A DNA stretch of 64,000 nt from Schaalia sp. ZJ405 (GCF_011038885.2 NZ_CP064952.1:62001-126000); one strand, 5' to 3'. Counted from the stretch's first letter, positions 17,697 through 27,298 are shown. Notes: a model not told the origin generated them from the sequence alone. Translations and numbers: made by a program.

Positions 17697-19253
17697 ATGA
17701 CATCGGACAATAAAACACCGCCGAGTTGCGCAGATGCGAGGAAACTCACGGAGGGAACATCTGCTCAGGTGGGACACGCCCCCAACCTTCAGCGCAGCCT
17801 TGAGAACCGTCATATTCAGCTCATCGCCGTCGGCGGAGCAATCGGTACCGGCCTGTTCATGGGATCGGGGAAGACCATCGCTATTTCGGGTCCGTCGATT
17901 CTCCTGGTGTACATGATCATCGGTGCTGTCCTCTTCCTTTTCATGCGCGCAATGGGTGAGTTGCTCCTCTCCGACCGTCGCTACACAACGTTCGCCGATA
18001 TTACGCGCGACCTCATTGGCCCGTGGGCGGGATTCGTCACCGGGTGGACATACTGGACATGCTGGGTGGTCACCGGCGTTGCCGACATGATCGCGATCAC
18101 CGGATACATTCGCTACTGGTGGCCAGGCACTCCCGCGTGGATCCCCATCGTTGCGATGACCGTTCTCCTCTTCACACTCAACGCGATGACTGTGGCGGCA
18201 TTCGGTGAGACAGAATTCTGGTTCGCTCTGATTAAGATCGTTGCGATCCTCGCCCTCGTTGTCGTGGGAATCGGCATGGTCGTCCTGGCGGTCCCCACCG
18301 CTGGCGGTGAAACTGCTGCCGTGTCTCACCTGTGGAATCGAGGAGGATTCTTCCCCACGGGGTTGAGCGGATTCCTCGGGGGTTTCCAGATCGCAATTTT
18401 CGCCTTTGTGGGTGTTGAACTTGTGGGCACGACCGTTGCGGAAACCTCGGACCCGGACAAGACCCTGCCTAAAGCCATCAACTCCATTCCGATCCGCATC
18501 ATGATTTTCTATGTCGCAGCCCTGGCAGCGATCATGATGGTGACACCGTGGAATGAGGTTGACCCGAACACCTCGCCGTTCGTCACGATGTTTTCTTTCA
18601 CCGGCCTGGGAGCCGCAGCAACCGTCGTGAATTTTGTTGTTCTCACCTCGGCTGCGTCCTCGGCGAACTCGGGAATCTACTCAACGTCTCGGATGCTTTT
18701 CAGTCTCGCGGGGCGAGGCGACGCTCCCGGAGTGTTCAACCGCCTGTCGCGTCACCATGTGCCGCGCAACGCCCTGTTCCTGTCGTGCGTGTTCCTCCTG
18801 TCGGGCATCATCATCATGGAATTTGGTGAGTCACTGTCGGACGCGTTTACTTTGGTGACGTCCATGTCGGCGACCCTGTTCATGGGTGTGTGGGTGATGA
18901 TTACCGTTTCCTACCTGATCTATGTGAAAAAACGGCCACACCTGCACAAAGAGTCAACATTCCGCGCACCCGGAGGCGTGGTGAGCGCGTGGGTTGTCCT
19001 CGTGTTTATGGGACTGATGGTGGTTGTCCTGTCGCTTCGTTCGGATACGAGGACGGGGCTGCTGGCTTCCATTGGGTGGTGCGTGTTCATCACCGTCGCG
19101 TCTCTTATTCATCGTCATCGTTCATTGGCGAGGGCGAGGGCGAAGGCTTACTCCGTGTCCGCTTCACGAACGAGAGGCATAGGGGAAGCAGAGTCGTCCT
19201 CGTCAATGCAGCATGACAACGATGGGAAGAACGTCACCGACGGGGTAGACTGA
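17697..19253 (+). CDS. Amino-acid permease, APC superfamily, CycA-like
   Basis: 518 aa, twelve predicted membrane segments. LQRSLENRHIQLIAVGGAIG and TGLFMGSGKTI form the TM1 substrate signature of AAT-family proton symporters; the strong resemblance to D-serine/D-alanine/glycine transporter CycA is from memory of the family and not tested. The last 50 residues are hydrophilic and contain SSSS encoded by a copy of the dispersed motif (19194-19205). GGGAGAG lies just upstream of the ATG. It is divergent from the Pip pair with about 150 bp between starts. Substrate cannot be fixed from sequence. Confidence 0.85.
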   Translation: MTSDNKTPPSCADARKLTEGTSAQVGHAPNLQRSLENRHIQLIAVGGAIGTGLFMGSGKTIAISGPSILLVYMIIGAVLFLFMRAMGELLLSDRRYTTFADITRDLIGPWAGFVTGWTYWTCWVVTGVADMIAITGYIRYWWPGTPAWIPIVAMTVLLFTLNAMTVAAFGETEFWFALIKIVAILALVVVGIGMVVLAVPTAGGETAAVSHLWNRGGFFPTGLSGFLGGFQIAIFAFVGVELVGTTVAETSDPDKTLPKAINSIPIRIMIFYVAALAAIMMVTPWNEVDPNTSPFVTMFSFTGLGAAATVVNFVVLTSAASSANSGIYSTSRMLFSLAGRGDAPGVFNRLSRHHVPRNALFLSCVFLLSGIIIMEFGESLSDAFTLVTSMSATLFMGVWVMITVSYLIYVKKRPHLHKESTFRAPGGVVSAWVVLVFMGLMVVVLSLRSDTRTGLLASIGWCVFITVASLIHRHRSLARARAKAYSVSASRTRGIGEAESSSSMQHDNDGKNVTDGVD

Positions 19254-19257
19254 CTGC

Positions 19258-19352
19258 CGTGCCACGGGAACCCGAACGTTTTTTGGGTTGAGAGGGGAGC
19301 CGGATGCTCCCGACCGTCGAACCTGAACCGGTTAATGCCGGCGTAGGAAGGC
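19258..19352 (+). promoter_or_regulatory. TPP riboswitch (THI element) upstream of ykoE
   Basis: All conserved parts are visible: a ...GGGAACCC left arm, TTGAGAGGGG, GAACCTGA, CCGGTTAATGCCGG and GCGTAGGAAG. These are the thiamine pyrophosphate aptamer's P2-P5 core. The ykoE start is about 45 nt downstream, with AGAGGAG as its RBS. Binding of TPP is expected to lower expression of the transporter. It begins right after the permease stop. Confidence 0.93.
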
Positions 19353-19396
19353 TCTTCACTCGTGCACGCCGCGGAGTACGAGAGGAGAACCCCGGC

Positions 19397-20098
19397 ATGG
19401 CCGACACAACACCGCACCCATCAGTCCCCCGAGTTCACGCACATGAGGCAAGCGCTGGGCGAAAGCCCGACAATCCTGGGCACGCAGGTGAGGGGCCGGA
19501 ACATTCCACGCAACCGTCGCTTAAGTGGCGCGTTGTCGATATTGTCACCGCAGCCGTCCTGGGAGTGACCTGCGCTGTCATCATTTTCGTCTGGAACCAG
19601 ATCTACGGACTCGGCGGAGGCGTCATCGGTGCGGCACTGCCTGGCCTTGAGGGAGTGTTCCTCGGTGGCTGGCTGCTCGGTGGAACCCTGGGGGCGCTGA
19701 TCATCCGTAAACCCGGTGCCGCCCTCTTTGTCGAGGTCGTTGCCGCAGCTCTTGAGGCAGCGATCGGCTCGCAATTCGGGCCGACGGTTGTGCTGTCGGG
19801 CCTTGCTCAGGGATTCGGCGTGGAAATTGTCTTCGCGATTCTCCTGTATCGCCGCTACACCGCACTGACGGCCACACTGTCAGGGGCAGTGTCGGGCCTG
19901 TGTGCCTGGGGCCTGGAACTGTTTATGTACGCCTACATTGAAAAAGGTCCGGCTTTTATTTTCACCTACCTCGTGTGCTGCGTGATCTCGGGTGCCCTGC
20001 TTGCGGGTCTTGGAGGTTGGGCGGTGACTCGAGGCCTTGCACGCACCGGTGCGCTTGACCGCTTCGCCGCAGGACGCGAGGTTCGCACGCGTGTCTGA
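19397..20098 (+). CDS. ykoE: ECF transporter S component, YkoE family (thiamine precursor uptake)
   Basis: 233 aa. A polar N-terminus of about 45 residues is followed by five or six hydrophobic segments (DIVTAAVLGVTCAVIIFVW, then GAALPGLEGVFLGGWLLGG, GAALFVEVVAAALEAAIGS, LSGLAQGFGVEIVFAILLY). The GxEGVFLGGWL and FVEVVAAALEA patterns are YkoE hallmarks; the family binds hydroxymethylpyrimidine or thiamine. The TPP riboswitch upstream supports this. ATG 19397 chosen for the AGAGGAG at 9-nt spacing; a longer frame runs through the riboswitch. The stop overlaps the next gene's GTG by 8 bp. Confidence 0.9.
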   Translation: MADTTPHPSVPRVHAHEASAGRKPDNPGHAGEGPEHSTQPSLKWRVVDIVTAAVLGVTCAVIIFVWNQIYGLGGGVIGAALPGLEGVFLGGWLLGGTLGALIIRKPGAALFVEVVAAALEAAIGSQFGPTVVLSGLAQGFGVEIVFAILLYRRYTALTATLSGAVSGLCAWGLELFMYAYIEKGPAFIFTYLVCCVISGALLAGLGGWAVTRGLARTGALDRFAAGREVRTRV

Positions 20099-22571
20099 GG
20101 CTTCGCATGACACGACGCCCACGACTACCGGTGAACACACTGTGGAAACAGTGGGATCGCGCGATCCTCATGCCGTGGGCGCGTCACGTTCGGTCGGCGA
20201 TACGTCGGGTGCTCGAGCCTCGTCCTCGTCCCCTTGCGAGGTGGAACTTCACGGCTGGGGATGGCGGCACGGTGGCCGAAAAGCATGGGCGATAGAGTCC
20301 GTTGACCTGCACATAAGGCCGGGTGAACGCGTCCTGATTCTCGGGCCTTCAGGGTCGGGAAAGTCGACGCTCATGGCCGGACTTGCGGGGCTTCTCGGTG
20401 GTGACGACCAGGGGGATAGCCGCGGGACTCTGAGAATTGACGGACACGTCCCCGAGAAACTCCGTGGACGCATCGGCCTTGTCATGCAGGACCCCGAGGC
20501 TCAGGTTGTTCTTGAGCGCGTCGGCGACGACGTGGCTTTCGGTATGGAAAACCTGGGGGTGGCGCGCGAGAACATCTGGCCGCGGGTTTCTCGGGCGCTC
20601 TCGGACGTCGATCTGCGTGTTTCACAGCGACGCGCAACGGCGAAACTCTCGGGAGGGCAAAAGCAACGGCTTGCTTTGGCGTCCGTTGTGGCGATGGAAC
20701 CCGGACTGTTGCTCCTTGATGAACCAACTGCGAATCTCGATCCGCAGGGCACTGCGGACGTGCGGGCCACGGTGGAAGGGGTGCTCGACTCCACGGGCGC
20801 CACCCTCGTTGTCATCGAACATCGCGTAGACGTGTGGGCCAGCCTCGTTGATCGCGTTGTTGTCTTGCTTGACGGGCAGATCCGTGCAGATGGGCCGCTT
20901 GATCGGGTGCTCGCCGATCACGGGGAGGAATTGCGTTCTCGTGGAATCTGGCTTCCCGGAGACAACGTCGCCCTCGCCGCGCGCAGAACCGGTGGAGGCG
21001 AGGTCGATGGGGGTGGGCCTGCGGGTGACCCGATTCTTCGCCTCACGGATGTCACCGTTGGATACTCACCGGAACAACCGGTCCGATGCGGCATCACACT
21101 GGATATCCCGCGCGGCCGTGCGACGTGCATCACCGGGGTCAATGGAACAGGGAAAACAACGCTCGCCTTGACGATCGCCGGGTTGCTTGATCAGCTTTCC
21201 GGCAGTGTCACGATGGCTCCTGCGGCCGGAATTCCCGAGGGCGTGGGACCGGATCCGCATGAGTGGACCTCGCGTCAGCTGTTGGGGCGTATCTCGATGG
21301 TCTTCCAAGAGCCCGAATATCAGTTCCTCAGTCGCACTGTGCGTGAGGAACTTGAGGTCGGGCCGCGTCAGGCTGGAATCACCGGGGAACGGCTTGATGC
21401 TCTTGTTGATGAGTATCTTGATGCGTTGCGGCTCTCAGCGCTCGCCGGGGCTCATCCGATGACTTTGTCCGGAGGGGAAAAACGTCGACTGTCGGTGGCA
21501 ACGGCCCTCATTAGTGCGCCTGAGCTGCTGATTCTTGACGAGCCAACTTTCGGTCAAGACCGGTTGACGTGGATCGAACTTGTGCGGCTGCTGCGTCGGG
21601 TGCGGTCAAATGGGACCACTCTGGTTGCGATTACCCATGACGCTGCGTTCATTGAGGCGATGGATGATCACGTTGTTGACCTTGCCGAGGTTGGTGACGC
21701 AGCTGCCAGCGTTGATGAACCTGCCGGCGCCGACGCCCTTACCGGCACCGATGCCCCGACCATCGCCAATGAACCCGCTGAGAAGCGACGTGACGCCCAG
21801 TCCACGTCCTCGCGGATAACACCCGTTGACCGCGTCAACCCGGTCACCCAGTTCTTCGCCCTTTTCGTCATCGCGCTCCCCCTGCTGGCCGCGGTTGATC
21901 CAACGACGGCGCTCGTTGCCGTGGGCGTGGAAATCCTCCTCGTACCACTGGTGAGGATCCCACTGAAAACACTGCTGATCCGGATGATTCCGCTCATCAT
22001 GGCGGCACCGTTGGTCGCACTGTCGATGCTGCTGTACGGAAAGGCCGGTGGCGAGATCTACTGGAGTCTAGGGCCGGCCGTGATTTCCCAACGATCCATC
22101 AGTTTGGCTATTGCCATGTTTCTGCGGATCTTCGCAATGGGGATTCCTGCGCTCACCCTGATGCCACGGATTGACCCAACGAACATGGCCGATGGCCTTG
22201 GACAGGTCCTTCGACTCCCCGCCCGTCCTGTCATTGCCACGCTTGCGGCTGCGCGAATGACGGGACTGATGTTCACCGACTGGAAGGCACTTGAACAGGC
22301 CCGACGGATCCGCGGCGTGGGCGACTCACGAAAGGTCCGGGGTTTTCTCTCCGGCGCATTCTCGCTGCTGGTGTTTGCGCTGCGTCGCTCGGCGAAACTG
22401 TCAATGACAATGGAAGCACGAGGGTTTGGCGCATCTGGTCGTCGAACCTGGGCGCGAGAATCACGTGTCGGATGGCCGGACGCGATTTTCCTTCTCATCG
22501 CGATTCTCATCCCGGCTTTCGCTGTGGTGATGTCGATGATGCTGGGGCATTTCGAGCCACTCATCGGGTAA
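20091..22571 (+). CDS. ECF transporter A-A'-T fusion (YkoD plus YkoC)
   Basis: 826-aa fusion. ABC ATPase 1: Walker A GPSGSGKST, Q-loop VMQDPEAQVV, signature LSGGQKQR, Walker B LLLLDEPTA. ATPase 2: Walker A GVNGTGKTT, Q-loop FQEPEYQF, signature LSGGEKRR, Walker B LLILDEPTF. Then a linker of acidic and Ala/Pro residues and a CbiQ/EcfT-type membrane domain from about residue 580 (QFFALFVIALPLLAAVDPT to the end) with coupling motif-like stretches ARRIRGVG and MEARGFG. In other genomes these are two genes. GTG 20091 is chosen because it overlaps the ykoE stop. The N-terminal SSSS linker is encoded by the dispersed motif (20219-20230). Confidence 0.9.
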   Translation: MSEASHDTTPTTTGEHTVETVGSRDPHAVGASRSVGDTSGARASSSSPCEVELHGWGWRHGGRKAWAIESVDLHIRPGERVLILGPSGSGKSTLMAGLAGLLGGDDQGDSRGTLRIDGHVPEKLRGRIGLVMQDPEAQVVLERVGDDVAFGMENLGVARENIWPRVSRALSDVDLRVSQRRATAKLSGGQKQRLALASVVAMEPGLLLLDEPTANLDPQGTADVRATVEGVLDSTGATLVVIEHRVDVWASLVDRVVVLLDGQIRADGPLDRVLADHGEELRSRGIWLPGDNVALAARRTGGGEVDGGGPAGDPILRLTDVTVGYSPEQPVRCGITLDIPRGRATCITGVNGTGKTTLALTIAGLLDQLSGSVTMAPAAGIPEGVGPDPHEWTSRQLLGRISMVFQEPEYQFLSRTVREELEVGPRQAGITGERLDALVDEYLDALRLSALAGAHPMTLSGGEKRRLSVATALISAPELLILDEPTFGQDRLTWIELVRLLRRVRSNGTTLVAITHDAAFIEAMDDHVVDLAEVGDAAASVDEPAGADALTGTDAPTIANEPAEKRRDAQSTSSRITPVDRVNPVTQFFALFVIALPLLAAVDPTTALVAVGVEILLVPLVRIPLKTLLIRMIPLIMAAPLVALSMLLYGKAGGEIYWSLGPAVISQRSISLAIAMFLRIFAMGIPALTLMPRIDPTNMADGLGQVLRLPARPVIATLAAARMTGLMFTDWKALEQARRIRGVGDSRKVRGFLSGAFSLLVFALRRSAKLSMTMEARGFGASGRRTWARESRVGWPDAIFLLIAILIPAFAVVMSMMLGHFEPLIG

Positions 22572-22576
22572 AGAAG

Positions 22577-22627
22577 TGCTCCCCACGAGGTGAACTGAGT
22601 GAATCAGTGGCCTACTCGTGGGGAGCA
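22577..22627. terminator. Large inverted repeat between convergent genes
   Basis: A perfect 13-bp stem (TGCTCCCCACGAG at 22577-22589 with 22615-22627) encloses a 25-nt loop that itself can pair (ACTGA with TCAGT). It lies between the ends of the ECF gene and the glxR-like gene, so it probably stops transcription from both sides. No U-run follows on the plus strand. Confidence 0.6.
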
Positions 22628-22716
22628 TTCGTACATGTGTTCAACGTTTCTCGCTCAGCATCAGTGAGTCAATGACAAACCGTGTGCGTGGCGTATCCGC
22701 GTTGTTGAGCGCGGGG

Positions 22717-23400
22717 TCAGCGTGCGCGTCGAGCCAGTCGATCGACGTCAAGCAGCGTGACCGCGCGGCCTTCGAGACGGATCCATCCGCGGGACACGAA
22801 ATCCGCGAGGGACTTGTTGACGGTTTCACGCGATGCGCCAACGAGCTGCGCAAGTTCCTCCTGCGTCAGGTCGTGAGGGACGTGCACCCCCTTGTCGGTT
22901 GCGTTGCCGAAACGATCAGCGAGGTCGAGAAGCGCCTTGGCAACGCGACCGGGAACGTCGGAGAAAACGAGGTCCGAAAGGGATTCGTTGGTGCGACGCA
23001 GTCGCTGTGCGAGTGCCTTCAGCATGTGCTTGGCAAGCGTCGGGTTGGAATCGAGGATCTCCATGAGATCCTCGTGTTCGAGGAAGAGCAGCGAGGCCGG
23101 GGAAACGGCGGTAGCTGTTGTTGAACGGGGACCCGGATCAAAGAGGGTGAGTTCACCGATGATTTCGCCGGGGCCGAGGACGGCGAGCAGTGATTCGCGT
23201 CCGTCGTTTGATGTGTGTCCGAGCTTGATCTTGCCTTCGGTGACGATGTACAGGCGGTCACCGAGATCGCCCTCGTCAAAGAGGGTTTCACCGCGTCGAA
23301 GCGAGGTGTGTCCCATTTTCTGTTGTAGTGAAACCTGCTGGGATTCATCCAAGCCACCGAACAGTGGGACCTGGCTGATGAAGTTAGCATCACCGTTCAT
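22717..23400 (-). CDS. glxR: Crp/Fnr-family regulator, GlxR-like cAMP receptor
   Basis: 227 aa from MNGDANFISQVPLF, the same length as GlxR of corynebacteria. Residues about 10-125 form the cyclic-nucleotide domain with the phosphate-binding cassette GEIIGELTLFDPGPRSTTAT; residues about 150-225 form the winged helix with TQEELAQLVGASRETVNKSL as the recognition helix. It should act as a global cAMP-dependent regulator of carbon metabolism. TGGAG lies 9 nt before this ATG; ATGs at 23415 and 23424 are alternatives with poorer spacing. It is a single gene, convergent with the thiamine transporter. Confidence 0.88.
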   Translation of the reverse strand: MNGDANFISQVPLFGGLDESQQVSLQQKMGHTSLRRGETLFDEGDLGDRLYIVTEGKIKLGHTSNDGRESLLAVLGPGEIIGELTLFDPGPRSTTATAVSPASLLFLEHEDLMEILDSNPTLAKHMLKALAQRLRRTNESLSDLVFSDVPGRVAKALLDLADRFGNATDKGVHVPHDLTQEELAQLVGASRETVNKSLADFVSRGWIRLEGRAVTLLDVDRLARRAR

Positions 23401-23578
23401 ATGGTGGAGCTCCATTCTGGTCATTCCCGCTGAAAGTGAGCGGGCCTCATCTGGCACCGTCACGGCGCGTTGGCCTAAGGTTCGGCCCCGCATACCGTGA
23501 ATCACATCCATTATGCCTCTATTAGTCGTGATCTTGCTCATTCTCGGGGTATTCCGCACGAATTCCCACGAATTTTCC

Positions 23579-25045
23579 TCAGCGCAGTCCGGCCTGCTTT
23601 TCGGCACGTCGGCGTTCACGACGTGTGAAGTATGCGCCCACGGGGTTGACCTTTTCGACCTCGGCCCGCAGAACCTCTTCGCTGCGTCCAACGCGACGCG
23701 CTGAATGGGACACGTATCCAAGGCCGATGAGGGCGATCCCGAGGAAAAGCATTCGCCCGGAGTAGCCGGAGGCCTGGAGGTGGTGAGCGATGTTCCCGGT
23801 GAAACTTGATGCCGCAAACATCCGCGTCAGCAACGGATTGAGGGTTGTCGCGGTGAGAGCGGGGATAACGATCCACGGGATGCCCGCGATTGTCCACAGG
23901 ACACCGCTGATCCACGCGCCCAGTGAGGAACGTCGGCCGAGCACGAAGAGGAGGAGCACGACGACAAGCGCGCCAACGAGTTCACCCAGGGCAAGGAAGT
24001 TCAACGCGCCGGTGTTCATGGGGGAGTTGTCCAGCAGCGTCATTCGCGCTCCGGCATCTCCGAGGAGGTACCACGCAACGGGGCTGAGCAGGAGGAACGC
24101 GAAGAAACTCAGCCAGTGAGCCCCTGCCCGCGAGGGAACTTCGGCAACAACGGTTGCGCCGGAGAAGATCGCGTCGTCAAGTGACCCGGGTGTCGACTGA
24201 AGAATTGCGCGTTCTTGGGCGCCATCACGCGGCTTCCACGCCGCTTCTTGCGTCTCTTCGATGTCGTCGGCTGCGGTCATCAGGGACCGGCGGCGGATTG
24301 TTGTGTCTTCGGGGTGCGCGGTCTGCGCAGAGGTGTCGTGGGCGTCGTTAGTCAGTCCAGGAGCTGCGCCAGTGTGTGCCGTTTCAGTATTGTCGGGCTC
24401 AGTGGTGGGTTCTGGCGTAGAGTCTTCCGTCGTGTCTGCCCACAGCAGTGAGGGATGCTTTGTGGATGGTGCGGTTGTGTCATCCGATTGCAGCGTTTGA
24501 GGGGACGAGGACGCATCGGCGTTGGGCAGGATTTCCGGTGCATCCGTGGAATCTGCATCTGAGTCGTCGGATTCGCTGATCACGGGGATCGTTGTTGTGT
24601 GAGCGCCAATCGTCACGGGTTCGATCTGTGAGGTTTTGAGCGTGTGCGCCTCCCCGACGATGTCTTCAACGTCGGTTTCCTCTCCGGGCAGTTCAACCTC
24701 TTCGCCGGTGAGGACGCGTGTGCGGTCCCTGGCCGCTGCCCACATCTGCGTGGACGCAGGGCTCTCAGTGTCTTCCGATGGTTGCGCAGGTGTTTGCGCA
24801 TCGCTGGCCATTGACGAGGACGAGGCCGCATCTTCGGGTGTGTGCTCGGCTTCATCGAGGGCATCGTCGGCGGGTTCGCGCGGCGTCTCTTCTCCCGTCT
24901 GCGCACCTTCCTCCAGATGTGAGTCGGTGTCGGTGTGAGGCTCGGGAGTGGTTTCGGCGACGGCATCCTCGGTGGGCGTGGAAAGGTCGTCGGTGTTCTG
25001 GGTGTCCGGTGACGCGTTGCGGTCGTCGAATTCGTGATCTGACAT
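23579..25045 (-). CDS. Membrane protein with long acidic low-complexity N-terminus
   Basis: 488 aa. Residues 1-320 are rich in Asp, Glu, Thr, Ser and Pro with no recognisable domain. The C-terminal 170 residues hold four membrane segments (HWLSFFAFLLLSPVAWYLL, NFLALGELVGALVVVLLLF, GVLWTIAGIPWIVIPAL, LFLGIALIGLGYVSH) and end in a basic tail (RRERRRAEKQAGLR). AGGAGG with 6-nt spacing sets the start at MSDHEFDD. The linker SSSSMA comes from a copy of the dispersed motif (24815-24824). Family unknown; the acidic region should be cytoplasmic if the basic end is. Confidence 0.6.
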   Translation of the reverse strand: MSDHEFDDRNASPDTQNTDDLSTPTEDAVAETTPEPHTDTDSHLEEGAQTGEETPREPADDALDEAEHTPEDAASSSSMASDAQTPAQPSEDTESPASTQMWAAARDRTRVLTGEEVELPGEETDVEDIVGEAHTLKTSQIEPVTIGAHTTTIPVISESDDSDADSTDAPEILPNADASSSPQTLQSDDTTAPSTKHPSLLWADTTEDSTPEPTTEPDNTETAHTGAAPGLTNDAHDTSAQTAHPEDTTIRRRSLMTAADDIEETQEAAWKPRDGAQERAILQSTPGSLDDAIFSGATVVAEVPSRAGAHWLSFFAFLLLSPVAWYLLGDAGARMTLLDNSPMNTGALNFLALGELVGALVVVLLLFVLGRRSSLGAWISGVLWTIAGIPWIVIPALTATTLNPLLTRMFAASSFTGNIAHHLQASGYSGRMLFLGIALIGLGYVSHSARRVGRSEEVLRAEVEKVNPVGAYFTRRERRRAEKQAGLR

Positions 25046-25190
25046 GCTCATCCTCCTGCTTGTGGCCACACGATAGTTGGTGAAGATGAGTAGGTGGCTC
25101 TTTTCCTCCGGCAGGCCTTGAATCTGAGAACTATGTCGCAGGTGTACTGGGTGAATGATCGTCGGGCGCATGCCGGTGCGTGAGGGATTC

Positions 25191-26276
25191 TCATGTGTCT
25201 GAGGAGGTAGGGAGATGTTCCTGCGGAGTCGATGTGTTCTGAGGGACAGTCGGCGTGCGGGCGTGTGTGTTCCCCGTTGTGGGAGAAGCCGCCTCGTCCT
25301 CGTTCGCAGTGGACGGGTGATGTGGGGCGACCGGGCTTAGGGGGCCACCCGCCTGGCCCTCATGTGGAGCGAACTCGGCGCCGGTGTCGAGAGGAGACTC
25401 AACGACGTCAGTTTTACGCGCCCAATAGACGCCGATTGTTGTTGTTGTCAGGACGAGACCGAGCGAAGCAGCTACGGGAGCTGCCAGAGCGATCTGCGTG
25501 AGTGTTGACGCTCCCGGGGTGACAACGCGACCCGTGAGGGATGCCCAGAGGGGTTCAAGAAGGTAGGACGGGAGGATCAGCACAGCCCATCCGGCGAACT
25601 GAGGTCCGGTCAGTGACCAATGGGTGACGAATGCTGTGATAGCGAGCAGTAGTCCAACGATGAGCCCGGCGAAGGGTCTGAGGGTGTAGCCAAAAAGGAT
25701 GCCGGCGAGCCCTGACGCCCCGACTTGAGACGAATCTGCGGGTGCCATGTCGATGAGGATGAGGAGCACGCTCGCGCAGGCGGGGAGCGAGATCGATGCG
25801 GCCCATGCGTGACGATGGGACGAGGGGACGAGGCGCTGGGTCTGATCGAGGGATGGTGAAGGGCGGACAAGCGTGAGAGACGCGGTTGCCCCAGCTGTGA
25901 TGAGGGTGACGCACACGGGGTAGAAGTTCCACAGCATCGCGGCGTTCATGTCCGCCGGTCCCATTCGTGAGGCCATGAGAACGGGAACTGAGAGAAAACC
26001 GGAGAGTTGAAGTAAGCCGATGGGGATTGACATCAGGCATGTCACGGCCATGCCGGCTGCGGAAATATCGCAGTTGATGGACACCAGGGCAAGGAGGGAC
26101 GACGACAATGCCACACCGATCATGCCTTCAACGGACGCCAGAGGTTGCCCCATTGCTGTCTGCGTCTGAATGTCAGCCATTGATGACCCCATGAGGATCA
26201 ATGCGATGGGCGCGAACACCAGCGCAAAAATCCCCGAGCGGAATCGTGGAGTCTGAATGAAAGCGCTTTTCGTCAT
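25191..26276 (-). CDS. Multi-pass membrane protein of unknown function
   Basis: 361 aa with about eight hydrophobic segments (for example GIFALVFAPIALILMGSSM, ASISLPACASVLLILIDMA, PFAGLIVGLLLAITAFVTH) and a polar Pro/Ser/Thr-rich C-terminus of about 75 residues that includes a motif-encoded NEDEAAS (25293-25304). I do not recognise a family. Its proximity (145 bp) and orientation suggest, but do not prove, co-expression with the next membrane protein gene. It is divergent from the gene at 26402. Confidence 0.6.
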   Translation of the reverse strand: MTKSAFIQTPRFRSGIFALVFAPIALILMGSSMADIQTQTAMGQPLASVEGMIGVALSSSLLALVSINCDISAAGMAVTCLMSIPIGLLQLSGFLSVPVLMASRMGPADMNAAMLWNFYPVCVTLITAGATASLTLVRPSPSLDQTQRLVPSSHRHAWAASISLPACASVLLILIDMAPADSSQVGASGLAGILFGYTLRPFAGLIVGLLLAITAFVTHWSLTGPQFAGWAVLILPSYLLEPLWASLTGRVVTPGASTLTQIALAAPVAASLGLVLTTTTIGVYWARKTDVVESPLDTGAEFAPHEGQAGGPLSPVAPHHPSTANEDEAASPTTGNTHARTPTVPQNTSTPQEHLPTSSDT

Positions 26277-26388
26277 ATGTACAGAGTGCCACAGCTCCTC
26301 TCATCTGCCGTAGGCATCGCCACTCCCTGTGGAAAACTTTCAGCGGGAAAGGTGACTGAGCCAGGACGCATCTTGGCGAGTGAGGCCC

Positions 26389-26394
26389 TAGGCT
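26389..26394 (+). promoter_or_regulatory. -10 hexamer for leaderless gene at 26402
   Basis: TAGGCT followed by 7 nt and then GTG 26402. The same hexamer and spacing occur at 44845. Confidence 0.5.
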
Positions 26395-26401
26395 GTGAGT
26401 C

Positions 26402-27298
26402 GTGGCAATTGACGCTGTGGTGAACCCTGACCTGAATGTCCTGCGAGCCGCCTCCCAGCGAAAGGACGTGCGCGAGGCGATCGACAAAGCCCACGTCAAG
26501 CTCGCCGAATTGCGGTTCCACGAGGGGCTTCGTCGGCGATGGGAAGAAGCCCGAGCCGAAGCTGGCGTGCGGGAAGCAACCGCGTTGGCAATGTGCGAGG
26601 GCATCCGCATCACCGTTGACGATCTTCGCCTGCTATCAATGACACCGAACGGAGAATCCCCTGATCACGTGGCCGATGAAAACGGCATGACAGAAGGTGA
26701 ACGACAGGGGTCCCGACACCTCGATCCTGCGCACGCACTGGCCGTAGGGATTTGGCGGTCTCAATGGAACCTTGCCTCGTCGTTCGACCCGATGAACACC
26801 CGTACACCGGTACGTCGCGCGCCCCGTCCCCTTGCTGCGCTGATCGCCACCATTCATCGTGATATCACGTCAAAACTTGTGGAAGAAGGGCACGTTGATG
26901 CTCGTTTAAGCGCGATTCCTCAAGATCCGCACGCGATTTCCTACGCGATGAACCTCCTGCACGCCGACCTTTCCGCTCTCGCGTGCGCTGCGGGACTGAT
27001 CGCCCACTTCCGCATCCGGGACGTTTTCACACCGGCATCCGCGGCCGTTGGGGCCGCACTTGCCCGGTGGGTGCTTGTCAGTCGCGGAATCGATCCGAGT
27101 GGGGTCGCGGTTCTCACTGCCGCCGATGCCCTCGATCAGGCTCAGGCAAGTCGCGCCCTCGCGGGATGGGTCATGGGGGACGAGGACGGACTTGCTCGCT
27201 GGCTCATCCACGTTGCGCAGTCGGTGGAATACGGATGTGACGTGGGGATTGACATTGCTCGTCATATTCAGGCCGGAAAGCTGTCTGCGTCCTCGTGA
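26402..27298 (+). CDS. Conserved actinobacterial protein of unknown function
   Basis: 298-aa, mostly helical, soluble protein. It reads AIDAVVNPDLNVLRAASQR at the start, with a mid-region FDPMNTRTPVRRAPRPLAAL and a C-terminal helical bundle (DALDQAQASRALAGWVMGDE). No catalytic motif stands out and I cannot name the family. GTG start with an adjacent -10 suggests a leaderless mRNA. Its last 31 bases overlap the end of the convergent MFS gene, so the C-terminus KLSASS is encoded opposite the transporter's last codons. Confidence 0.7.
   Translation: MAIDAVVNPDLNVLRAASQRKDVREAIDKAHVKLAELRFHEGLRRRWEEARAEAGVREATALAMCEGIRITVDDLRLLSMTPNGESPDHVADENGMTEGERQGSRHLDPAHALAVGIWRSQWNLASSFDPMNTRTPVRRAPRPLAALIATIHRDITSKLVEEGHVDARLSAIPQDPHAISYAMNLLHADLSALACAAGLIAHFRIRDVFTPASAAVGAALARWVLVSRGIDPSGVAVLTAADALDQAQASRALAGWVMGDEDGLARWLIHVAQSVEYGCDVGIDIARHIQAGKLSASS

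Noticed and set aside
17550..17718. Longer start for the larger Pip protein
   Set aside because: It would extend across the divergent permease start and lacks an RBS; MSSVRHI aligns with the N-terminus of its neighbour.
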